Positions 1-11,403 of a DNA stretch of 64,000 nucleotides are shown one piece after another (position 1 is the first letter of the stretch; each line of letters begins with the position of its first letter). Below the pieces are notes generated by a model. The model did not search any database, had not been told where the DNA came from, and saw only the letters and a list, made by a program, of their open reading frames with translations. The DNA comes from Nectonema munidae (Eukaryota; Nematomorpha; Nectonematoida; Nectonematidae): assembly GCA_030549495.1 (NCBI GenBank), contig JAUIRK010000541.1, positions 107,001-171,000 on the forward strand. The letters are read 5' to 3'. Made by a program: the position numbers and the translations under genes.

Positions 1-1862
1 TTTTTCAGCTTTTTATTATCATCACAAAAAACTTCTTCAAAATCACTCGACTCTTGATTATAATAAGAATAATATTCCTTTCAGACTCATTGGTTAAAAA
101 CTCATCATCACTTCCTGAATCTTCTTCAATCATATCTTTCGTATATAATGAAGCTTTTGCTGCAGAGTTACGAATCGTTTTATCCAACAAGAGAGACAAA
201 GTAAAAAGTCAACAATATAAATGAAAATATCAAAAAATGTCAGTAAATTGAGGGAAAATGGGAAAGTAAACAAAGAATTAACAAATAAAGAAATTTGTAA
301 GATTGTACTAAGCTTTGACAACTTTTCATTTCATCTTTTCTCACTTCCTTATTTCATGTGCTAAAAGTGTCAAAAGCAATTATTTGTGATTTTACAGCTT
401 TTCCTTCTCTAAATATTCTCTTAGAAAGTATCAAACATATGTTCAGCCACTATATACTGTGCAGTCAGAGTGAACTCAACATCACGTTGGTTATATCATT
501 AATTTGTGTTTAATTTTATGAAAAAATATATCGTTTTAAATTTCATGCAGATAAAGATGAATGCAACAAACGCACAAATATATTTGAAATTTATTTTAAA
601 AAATTAAAGAACACATACAGGGAATAGAAAATTCGAAATGCGGTCATTTTGACTGCGATGTCGCATTAGTGTTCACAATATTATGTATGCTATTATATAC
701 ACATCTTGTTCAAAATATCCATATCTTTCATCAGAGAGAGAGAGAGCATGTCTGGTGGAGCATGGTGGTGTGTCTTCTTGCCTTTAAAATGGTGGCATTG
801 ATTAATCACTTTTGATTTTGATTTATGCCACCTTCATTTTTAATTGCAAGATTAATTAACACTTATAGATCTTAACTTCAAAAATCGACATCACCGTTTG
901 TAAGCAGTCGTCGTTTCCAGCCTCACTAATAAATACATGGATACTGACTTTCATTTTTCACGCTAATTTCTCCAAAAACTCAAAGATTTCACGAAAATAA
1001 GTAAATATAAGAAGACACAAAAATCTTTTCCGTAAAGCATCTACTTTCTCTGATGGGATTATGAAAGTGATCAACAAACAACCTATACCTGTTTATCTTG
1101 CAAATTCTAAGTGCATAGTTTACTTTTCGAATAATGAGATATTTACTTTTTTTTTTACTTAGCGTTCTATCAACTCATTTTTTTCCACAAAAATTGAAAT
1201 ACTTTGTCATCATGAAACTTTAAAATCGTTTTGCTGTTTTTTTCACAGAAAGCTTGCAAGTCTTTTCTTTCAATGTATATATTTTTCTTGATTTATGTTA
1301 AAACTACATCAATTCATGAATAAGGCAATGAAAATTTTGTCATTTCACAATTCAAATGCACACAATAAAACGATTTATATGATTGCAAATGTTCGAGGAG
1401 ATCACATGGAGAGATATACACAATAGAACGTAGAAATGTTTTTGCCTACCACCTTCTTTTTTACTTTTTACAACTCAACACTAATCCATAAAATGACTTA
1501 TTTTGCATATATATATATATATTTTTTTGTTTTTTTATTTAGGATTCTTACATGATGTTTGTGTTTGCATCTCCTCCATGTGGCTTTAATTGCCTATGTT
1601 CTTGGATTAATAACATCTAAGTATTGAAAATTTTTTTAACAATGAGTGATCACTACAAAGATTGTTTTGTTTAAAAAAAATTACTGAATTGATTTGAACA
1701 TAAATAGAATTAGAAATCATCATTCAAAACTGAACAGTCATTTAAAAATGGTGTAAAAGGTAGCCCGATGTTTTCTATTTAATCAAAATCATCACGCACA
1801 TGGGTCTGGATAAATCTTTAAAACGGGAAATATTCCAAACTATTTAGATATTTTGTAGAAAT
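1..1862. other. AT-rich non-coding DNA, no gene seen
   Basis: No open frame with a recognisable motif or a usable splice pattern was found. The stretch has runs of A and T, a short GA run near 733-745 and a short TA run near 1508-1522. The small open frames on the minus strand at the left edge have no recognisable domain and are probably chance. Confidence 0.6.
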
Positions 1863-1995
1863 ATTTGTTAACCAAATGTTTATTCGGTCAAATGTCTGTA
1901 CGGTAAAATTTTTGTTCCGCTAAATATCGGTTTGGTAAAAGTTTGTTCGACCAAATGTCGTTCAATCAAATATCTGTTTGCCAAATGTCTGCACT
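1863..1995. repeat. Degenerate short tandem repeat, CAAATGTCTGT type
   Basis: A unit of about 17-20 bases resembling CGGTCAAATGTCTGTT recurs about seven times. Variants include GTTAACCAAATGTTTATT, CGGTCAAATGTCTGTA, TTCGACCAAATGTCGTT and TTGCCAAATGTCTGCA. Both neighbouring units and inner positions differ, so this looks like an old minisatellite. No coding sequence overlaps it. Confidence 0.7.
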
Positions 1996-3693
1996 ACGTG
2001 TGTCCATTTAAATACAAAGAAATTAAATGACATATATGAGCTGAAAATCATTTGAGTGTGAAATCACTGTTCAAACCAGAGTACTAAACGATCTACATAC
2101 TGCAATCAACGATTTGACTTCATGAATCTCGCACTATTTTTTCTATATATTTTTAATCCTTACTTTTTTTTAAATCTGAACAGTACCGAGGCTCTTAAAT
2201 TTTTTTCAGAAACTGTGCACATCTGTTCTTGTTGGTTAAATAATGTGTGCAGTTAAAATTTATCATAAATATACATCTATAGTTTTGTTAAACCCAGGCC
2301 TTACAGGTATTTTCTTTCATTCTTTCAAGTTCCCCATATACCCGCTGTGTACCTCCTTATTTTAACTTTATATCCTGTTAGTTAATTTTAGATCAACTTT
2401 TATGGTAATTTTTAATAGGTAAAACGAAAAAAAAAGTTTTTCAAACTTTGGGGGTTTTTATAAATTATACACTTCAACATTTCTAATCGGTAACACCACA
2501 TCGTGTTGCAAAAATGAAACGCTGTCAAAATTCGAGTTTAATATAACTCAACAACCGTAAGCCTATAGTGTTCATTTTAATTACGTGTATATGTAATTAG
2601 GTTCTGGGTGGAATATCAGTGAGGGGAAATTACTTATTTTTAGAAATAGAATCATTAAATTTTGGAAGTTTTTGGAAGTGATAACTGGTATAGAAAAATC
2701 TATCAATTCGAAAAATAATTCTAACACCCTTTATATAGAGTGCATCAAGAGAATGTATATTACCATGTCACAAATTTATCAAGCTGTAGTAAGGATGAAG
2801 GAGTTTGAAAAATCTCTATCTCCTCTCCTTAAATAATATCAATAAAATTATTTAAATTTACTTTTTTTATGAATATATATAAAAAAATATTTTTAAATAG
2901 TAATTTTGTTAATTATTAATTATCATCACTAAGCAATAATAATTTTGCTTTCACAAAATATAATGGTTTTACATTTACATTTATTTCTTAATTTTCAAAG
3001 TTGCATACCATAATTTTAAATATCAATTCGCTCTAAAATGTCCAAATAATATTCTATTGAGAATTTATAATTGATTTAAAAAATGGTCGAGAATCTCTAC
3101 TCCACATGATAGTTGTGCCATACAGAGCCGGATTTAAGCCTATTTGAGTCATGTTATCAAATTGAGCGCTGCACTTTTGAGGCATTCGCAAAAGAAATGA
3201 TAAAGCTACTATTTGAAGAATAGATCCATTATAAAAAAAACTATGGAGGATGAAACTATTTGGAAAGAGTATGCAAATAGAAGACGCAAAAAAGTCCTTT
3301 TATAAAAAACAACTTGTGTGTCCACTTGGCATTATGTCTTCTGAAAGTGCCTTTTTTGAAATAAAAAATATAATTTCCATATACTTCCCGCATATCATAC
3401 ATATATACGCTTTAATGCAGGAGTGGGAAAATCACCTTCCTTGTCCAAATTGGGCCCTCAAGGGTTTTTTATAGGGCCTATACACTGATATATCCATATG
3501 TAAAAAATCAACTAAATTTTAACTTATTAATTAGAAAAAGTCATATTTATTGATTTATAAAGAAAGTTAAGTGAAGCTTAACTTATATAGTTAGACCAGT
3601 CTTAACTTCCTTTGCTTGGTATAAATCCTTCGAGAAAGATTGTCCAATAAATCTTTCAATCATACAAATCAAAACTGAAAGTATACCTCATAC
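1996..3693. other. AT-rich non-coding DNA, no gene seen
   Basis: The short open frame at 3250-3474 has no recognisable domain and no clear splice context. Nothing else supportable was seen. Confidence 0.55.
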
Positions 3694-3909
3694 CAGTTGT
3701 TCCCAAACTTTTTTAGCTTGTTACCCAAATTAACATGTCACAGTAAGCATGTTAGACTAAGACTATTTTAACATTAATTCTAACGCCAGTTACCGCAATA
3801 TTTTCATGATTTTCAGAATTAATACTTTTTTTTCTCTGAATCTCCATTATCTCCGAAAAATTGTTAAATTAACCCAAGGTGTTATTTACCGCCAGTTTGG
3901 GAAACACTG
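3694..3909. repeat. Short hAT-like MITE
   Basis: The left end reads CAGTTGTTCCCAAACTTTTT. The reverse complement of the right end reads CAGTGTTTCCCAAACTGG. This pair resembles the CAGTG-NTTCCCAAAC termini of Charlie-group hAT MITEs. The element is 216 bp with no coding capacity. The 8-bp flanks (CCTCATAC and CCATTCAA) no longer match well, so it is probably old. Confidence 0.6.
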
Positions 3910-6717
3910 CCATTCAAACACAAGAATAAAATTATGAAAATATTTCTAATATTTTAACGGGAATAAACCTTCTTGATTGGTTTACTTTAGATTTGATATA
4001 CAAGATTTGCACTGGTTAAAGTGTTGTCATTTGTGATCCGCCCGCAAAACTTGCTTTTGAAATTTTTCTCCCACTAAACTATAAAGTTTCCCCATCTCTC
4101 AATTTCAATGCTTTTCTAGATTATCTAATTGGTTTCCGTAATTTTAAGCGCCAATCCTAATCCACCTGGCGTGTTCTTCTCTGTGGTAATGTCTACGCCA
4201 AAAAGCAAATATGCTTAAACTAAGGTGATCTTAAAAATTAGGCATATTATTTATATATAAAAAGTATAAATATTCAAATAGACACAGAGATCAGTGTTTC
4301 ATTTAATAAAAATTTGCCTCTACACAGCCAAATTATTGGAGGTGACATTCGTGTTTAGCTTTTGACAGATAAACCGTTGATATACACACACTGCTATACT
4401 TGGACACGGTTAAAGTAAAAGACGTTTTTCTCGCTATTTAAACGGAAATCGTAGGGCATCGTGATGTGCATGAAGGATGAAGGCAAAAGTATAATGATCA
4501 AAAATATGGTTGATTGACGTAGGCTATTGATGACGAGGCAAAAATAGTGCAAAGTTCATTTGAGATTTAATTTAATTTACTGGGCAGCACACATAAATCG
4601 AACAAACCTCTCCAACAAAATCTTTGATGGAGGAACAAAGACTTTGGATGCAGAAATGAATATGCTTTTCAACCTTGTTTTGAAAAGAATTGGTATATAA
4701 GCGAAGATATGTTAATCGCTTTAGATCAAATACGCGCGTTAATAAAAATTTTTTCTAATATCTCACTAAATCTACCCGTTTCTTCAGTGTAAGAGGAAAT
4801 CATGCCACTGTGTTTGGGATATTCGAAAAAAGGCCAACGTATTTGAAATTTTCTCCGAGGGGGACAGAGAATTTTTAGTGCAACAAACTTTTTTTGTGAA
4901 TTCAAAAAATTAAAATGTTTGAGTATTATGCATATTTGTGTACAGAAACCTTAAAATCCAAAATCAATAAATGAAAAAATCTTATTTGAGGAAAGTAGTG
5001 TCAATAAAATCTAAATCGATACAAAGCAGCTTAATGGTGATTAGAGTGAATTTGAAAGCAACTCTACTCCCTATTTATTAAAAATTTCCGAATTATTGGT
5101 TCCATTCTCATTCAATGAGTATAGTGACTAGTAATTCGGCATAAAATTAAGATCGGGGATGCGCTTTGAGCTCCTGCTACATATGTACATGTAACAGGTT
5201 TCATCATCTTGATTCTTTTAGCATGATTTTCAGTATAATATATTGATTCAGATTGTGCGGTAGCTCCACAAGGAGGCTTTTTGACATTATTAGGGGGTGC
5301 TGGGAAAACTTACGAAAAAACAAGTATCAGGTATTAAATTTTTTTATTGATTGAAGAAAAGAAATATTTTGTATAATTGATATGATATAGTTATAATCTG
5401 CAAAATAATTTATAAAAGTAGGTATAAATTTTGGATATCAAAAAAACGTTTAAATTTTCTTCCGCCTAAAATATTTTTATATTTCACGTAGAAAATTCCT
5501 TAAGTAAGTGAACTTGTGAGTAATGAAACAATCGGTATAGAGAATAATAATATATCAGAATTAATTTAAGTCTGATATCGAAACGAACGTTTAAAATTGG
5601 AAGATAAATACTAAACGATAAGTCTATTTATTTTTTTATTGCAAAACAAAGTTTATTTTTTAGGTAAGAAGTGTTTCCTTGAACTTTGCTTCGAACTAAT
5701 ATCGTCTAATTGATTTTTCTTTGCATAAATGTCCTTTAAGGGGGCAGTGAGTAGGAAAAGTTTGGAAAACACTATAATTATATAGTATATAATTCTAGAA
5801 AAATAGTACTATATCCTTGAAAAAATGTATCTAGTATTTATTAATCAAAGGCACTTGTGTAAATGTCTTGTTAAACTAACTAATACAATATTCTTATATA
5901 TAGACATACATGTAAATAATATAAATCATAAATAAAATGGTAGCTGTACATTTCACCCAGGTAAAACATTGGAAAGCAAGGATATCCAAATCCCAAATAT
6001 CTAGAAAACAGAATATCCATGTGTTAAGAGAAAAGGTTAACAAAAATCATACAAAATGGTTTAATGAGTTCGGATAAATTATTATTTAAGTATAAATTTA
6101 TATATATGTTTAAGCAAAAAGTCGTTTTAAATCATACCCATAAATGATAATACGTTCCACTTCACATTTCAAGGCTCACGTGTAATGAAGCTGTCTTTGT
6201 ATTCTTTAAAACCAATCTCTCTTTGCAAAAGAGTAGAGTTTATCTAAATTGGATGCAAAAATTGTATTCGTCTTTTATCAAGTAAATTTTTTATGAAGAA
6301 TGGTCAACAATATTCACTCATTAATTTATCTATGATAAAATATATCAAAGGAGAAGTCTCTCGTTTTATATTTGGTATGAATATAATATTAATAAAACGA
6401 AACGAATTTTATGAGTACTTCTTCAGTCGTTACTGCATTATTTATGTATATAAAGGAAAGAGTGCTCTGGCAAGATCAAGGGAGACAGGAAAAAGAACTA
6501 CCTAACATACAAGGTTTGGCGTTTGCCAGACATACAATATATCTAAATTAAATTATTGATTGATTCACTTTGATTGACTCAAGAAAATTCACTTTTAGTA
6601 GGGATTCTCTAATGAAAATTCGCTTAGTCTCTATGAGCGTATTAGTTAGACCATATATAAAATAGCAAAAAACGGGAAATATGAAAGTTATGACCTCTAA
6701 AATATATATATATAAAA
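3910..6717. other. AT-rich non-coding DNA with unassigned repeat scraps
   Basis: G-rich patches near 5265-5310 and 5738-5770 (for example GGGGGCAGTGAGTAGG) look like ends of further decayed DNA transposons, but I could not pair them. The open frame at 6293-6505 has no recognisable motif. No gene is supported. Confidence 0.5.
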
Positions 6718-6860
6718 GTAAAGGTAACTTCGGGTATTTTAATCGATAAGGCACAATTGCGCCTCTTGTAACTATATGGAAAGTAGGCTTGATGCGGGAT
6801 CGAAACCAAAACCTTGACTTATCGAATCGAGCATCTAACCAACCCTACTCACGCCCCAGA
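6718..6860 (-). repeat. tRNA-derived SINE copy
   Basis: Read on the minus strand, the copy starts GGGGCGTGAGTAGGGTTGG, which fits a pol III A box. About 45 bases later comes GGTTTCGATCCCG, which fits a B box. A non-tRNA body containing GGCGCAATTGTGCC follows. A second head of the same family lies at 29728-29795 on the plus strand, and the GGCGCAATTGT body motif recurs near 47950. The tRNA fold is degenerate, so this is a SINE and not a functional tRNA. Confidence 0.7.
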
Positions 6861-8814
6861 GTTTTATATTCCACAAGTAGTTATTTAGTTATAAACGTAT
6901 AGTAGGATAATTAGTTGTTCAGTTAGTTAAGTCGAGCGTCTGAGATACATGATATTGGTGTTAGCTCTGCATTCAGTGGGCGGATAATGAGATGATCACC
7001 CCCCCTCCCCCTCTACCTTCAACTTTCCATTATCAATTTTTAAGTATAACAGTGTATAGTTAGTTCAATCAGAATTAGTTTCATTTTGTGAAAGAAGCGT
7101 TGTATTTCAGATCCTTTGAGTAATACAAGGCATACTTTAGGTATGCATTCACAGTCATTTTGCATATAGAAATTTCAGAAAAAAAATTATTTTAGAAAAA
7201 AAATATTATAACATCGTCCCATGGTAAATTTTCTTGTAGATCCGCCCTTATTGATGTACCCATATATATAAGGAAAGTAATTGAGTCTGTACTATACTAC
7301 ATATGTGTGAAAATTTATGACTTATATCTTATGTGTAAGTGAGAATTGTTGTCTTATGTTTTGGATCTGTTTGTGTGCTGAATTGAAATTAAATTTGTTT
7401 TAAATAAATTAATTAAGATAAAGACATAAGATTTCTCCACGTAAAATATCAAGCACATATTCAGACTAAATTTAATAATATAGAAAATTGAAGTGACAAC
7501 AAGATAACACAAAAGTTAACAATTATATAGAGTATGTAACACGGTTTATATCGATGTGCTGCTTATCTTGCTCATTTGCACATATGCGGTGTACTTTGAC
7601 TTTTGGCTTGGATTATGTATGAACCATATTGATTTTTGATAAATAGTTAAATATATTCGAAACCGTATATCCATTATAACGAGGCCGGATCAAAAATAAC
7701 CCTGGGTCCCGTTTTTTTTTATATAATACGTATAGCAAGTGTTCCAAAAGATCTGTTATAACATCGACCATTTATAACACGGGTTCTTCACTTGGTCCCC
7801 TCCACACGCCTTATAAAGGATTTAAGTTTTTCTTGAAAAATCATCGAAGTTGATGATTGGTCAAAGCTCACAACTTGTTAAAAAATTATCGACTATAGTC
7901 GTAAAAAAGTGTAATTTATTAGTTGAAGAGTTAGTTATGAAGTTAGTTAGAGAGATTTTCGATAGTTGAGTTATAGTTATGAGATTATAGCTATTTTCCA
8001 TAAAAAATCACTAAGTAAAACAGACATAAAACGAAGACATGATAGGCATCATCATGTCAGTTTGACATTTTTTTGATGTAGACAAAGGGTGTGCATTGCA
8101 ACCTTTGACACACTGCCATGTGTGGCATGCAAACAAATATAAAATGGCACGCAGACCTCTGTATAGGCAAAGAATAAAAGAGCATTTTTGTTGTAACTAT
8201 ACTTAAGGATGAGAAAGGATTCAAATTTTGATCATGAGATGACGCTGTAAACACCCTTTTTTTGAAAAGCAGTATAGAGATCATGATATGTTAAAATTAA
8301 TCTATCTTCTTATTCCTCCCATATTTCACAATCTAAACCAGGAGTATTGAAAATGACTCTCTACTTTGAGGACCATCTGATAATAAGTAGAGTCCTTTTA
8401 AAATTCATTCCATTTTGCGGCAAATAATACATTTAAGATCAAAAGAAAAGTAATAAGTGAGAAGGCTTTGCAAACACAAAAATGGAATATTTTAATACAC
8501 TTGCATTATTTATATATAATTTGAATTACTTTGAAAATAAACTTAGATTAGTTTGCCCGTGCTTTTAAAATAAAATAAATTTTCGGTTACAGGGGGGGGT
8601 TTAAAAGCATATACGCATGTTATATGAGATTAATGTTATGTTCTTATGGTATTACGAGGCTGGCATTTCATTATCAAAATTTGTCGAATCAGGTGTAGAC
8701 GAAGAAAAATAGGTCAAGGGAGCCTTTTGGAATTCTTAGGGGCGCTATGAAAATGTGCAAACAAGTAGTATTAGGACTAAAATATTATTCCTGATAGAAG
8801 TCATTTTTATGAAC
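6861..8814. other. AT-rich non-coding DNA, possible MITE scraps
   Basis: A segment near 7675-7810 has GC-richer ends (ATAACGAGGCCGGATC and GGTCCCCTCCACACGCC) that may be a decayed transposon. The minus-strand open frame at 8057-8284 has no recognisable motif. No gene is supported. Confidence 0.45.
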
Positions 8815-9663
8815 TAGAGCTAGCGGGGAGTGAATTTTTAGGCCAGGTCAGGTATCGGGTCAGGTAGGGAAGATGCTCTTCCCACGGGGAATAATTTTCT
8901 CAATGATCAAATATAAAAGTATTTAATGAAACAAAAAGATGAAATGAATTTATTTACTTAAGCGAATTTTTAAATGATTTATTATTTGCCCCAAGTAAAA
9001 TTAACTTTTCAATTCAAGCTACTTCCTTTACTGTTTCCCATATTTGAAACGAAACTGAACAATCTTTCTGGTTGAGAGTTGCTTGTCGGTATTATTTTAC
9101 TAAGATATAATTCTAAAAATATATAATTTCTATACTATTTTCTCATTTTTTTAAAACCTAATTAAAAACCTGTTTTAAATTATAAAAATAATTAAAAAAT
9201 CAGATGAAGAGGAAAAGGAAAGGCCATTTTGAAGAAGGAAGAATCAAGAGAAGGAAAAGTAAAAGAAGCTTAAAAGAGCCGCAATTTTTTCCCTCAACGC
9301 ACTGAATAGTGAAAAAATGGCGATTTCCATAGAAAAGTATAGGGAGGGATGGATCGATTACGGAGACGGTATGGGACGAAATAAATTTTGATTTTATAGG
9401 AGATTTCGTACAACCGAATCCAAAAATTTTTAAGTATTATTTGATATTATTGAAATCATGGTGAAAAGTAAATAATGTATATTATTTTCAAAAAGATAAT
9501 GAAAATGATTAAGATTTTGTAAATAATGTGCATATTTGAAGAATATGGACGATCAAATTTTCTATCAATTCCGGGATAACGGGGTTAAACCTTCCCTGCG
9601 GGGACGCAGAACTTCTCTCTTCCCGCGGAGAACGGAGAAGTTCAGGGTTCCCGTAGGACTCTA
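8815..9663. mobile_element. Non-autonomous hAT element, 849 bp
   Basis: The left end TAGAGCTAGCGGGGAGTGAA faces a right end whose reverse complement is TAGAGTCCTACGGGAACCC. The flanks TTATGAAC (8807-8814) and ATATGAAC (9664-9671) match at 7 of 8 bases, as expected for an aged 8-bp hAT target duplication. GC-rich subterminal blocks (GGGAAGATGCTCTTCCC and the 9585-9660 region) flank an AT-rich core with no transposase frame. The superfamily call rests on duplication length and terminus style. Confidence 0.65.
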
Positions 9664-10917
9664 ATATGAACTTTTGTTTAATTTAGAATATGTTTTAATG
9701 ATATCTAACTTTTTAAATTGTTTCCTATGAATTAAATTCTCTAAGAAAAAAAAAAAAGTTATACTTTTATTCCTTTTAGCGTGTTGTATGGTAGAACATG
9801 GTCTTTAAAACAGTATAGAAATTGCGTGTGAAAGTGGTGATATTAAACCCGTAAACTGCGAGAATAATCAGACGTTATCTAATATAAAGAAAATGAATTG
9901 TATTAAACAGCATTAATAAATTTTATTTTTGTATAGTTCACATATGGAGACTGTGTTCGATAGCTGATTAAAATTAATTTTAATATTATCAAACATAAAA
10001 TTTGTGAGATAAACACATCGTATAAGGGTCAAACAGAATAATGATGATGAATGTTGCGCAAAGTATACTCAATTTTTGCATCATAATTAACCTTTGAAAA
10101 TTTTATTGGAATTAGTTTTTGGAAATTTGGTCGTAAACACGCATTAAATGTATAACTGATTTCACAATCTTCTGACAGCAGTGAAATTGAATTATTTTTA
10201 TTCAAAATTTTTCATTATTAGATTTTAACATTTCCAGATGACTTAATACAAAAAATGTAAACTTGTAGAAAAATTTTAGATCACACTTTTCAATTATTTA
10301 TCTTCAAATTCAAAAGATAAAATATAATATGAATGTAATGAAAGTCTTATAACTATTGCTTCAAACAAAAAAAAGTTATGTGTTTATATTTTAAAAATAA
10401 TTTCTAGGATAAAATATATGTTACACATTGTTATTCAGTTAGTGCAATTTTCCAACATTTCACTTATAATATAAAGAAAGAAAGAAAGAAAAAATTATAA
10501 TTTTTTTCAATCGAACCAATCAAATGTTTCCCTTAGCATCCCACTTTTCAGTGATATGACTGAAATATCTATACTTCTTGTAACACCTTTATGTATAGCG
10601 TAGGTTTGCCTAATGTCTTTGTTTTCCGGGATTATCCGACTTTTATGATTGCTTAACAACGGAATCCCAATCGATTTTGAAGAAACACGATTTTTCATTT
10701 ACTAATCTTTGTCCAAAAAAGCATTTCGAAAATGTTAACTCTAAACATGATTGTATCTCTATATATTTCTGTGTTACTTTTATTTGTGTTGAAATTAAGA
10801 GTGTTTTATAGATGCCTGTGTTTTCTTTTTAATGAATTTTTAACTCAAAAGGCACATGCGTGTGAAACTAGCTGCTTCTATTACGCGCTAGAGTGCTTTG
10901 AAATAAACGTAATTCTC
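9664..10917. other. AT-rich non-coding DNA, no gene seen
   Basis: It contains a short AAAG run near 10474-10495. The small open frames near 10507-10923 on both strands lack recognisable motifs. Nothing else was seen. Confidence 0.5.
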
Positions 10918-11403
10918 ACATAGTTCTCTACAATATACAATAATATTAAAAACATAGTTCTCTACGGCGCAGAATGCTGGGTAACAAAGAAAGAAGAAAA
11001 GAAGAAACTTGAAGTTTATGAAATGAAATGTCTTCGACATATATGCAACATAAAGTGGCAAGACAAAATTAGCAATAAAAAAGTAGAAGAAATAACTGGA
11101 ACAACAGAAAAAATTTTAGAACGAGTGAAAAATATTCAAAGAAACAAAGAATGAATTATCAAAGAATGGTTTGGCCACGTTGAAAGAATGGATTCTAGTC
11201 GCCTACCAAATATTGTCCTAAATGGAGGGGTAATTGGTGTTCGTTCAAAAGGAAGACCAAGAATTACATGGTTCAACAGCTTTCGTAGAGACAACTTTAA
11301 CTTTTCTTCAAGAAAACTAACAAACATGGCAAAAAATAGAAAAGAATGGAACGCTTGGCAGCATAAAACATGGGACTCACCCTGGAAACCTCCAGGCGAG
11401 AAA
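10918..11403 (+). mobile_element. LINE 3' fragment: C-terminal end of a reverse transcriptase ORF
   Basis: The frame reads VLYGAECWVTKKEEKKKLEV, then CLRHICNIKWQDKISNK, WFGHVERMDSSRLP and KGRPRITWFNSF. This is the characteristic C-terminal tail of the reverse transcriptase ORF in RTE/CR1/Jockey-type non-LTR retrotransposons (LYGAE-W, WFGH--RM, GRPR--W blocks). Endonuclease and catalytic RT domains are absent, so the copy is 5' truncated. A stop codon lies at about 11152, between the WQDK and WFGH blocks. A 14-bp string ACATAGTTCTCTAC occurs at 10918 and again at 10952, so the 5' edge was locally duplicated. The frame ends at 11403 and runs into a GATGATGAAGATGATATATATA tail. Confidence 0.8.

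Noticed and set aside
6718-6860. A functional tRNA gene
   Set aside because: A and B boxes are present but the cloverleaf does not close. SINE copy.
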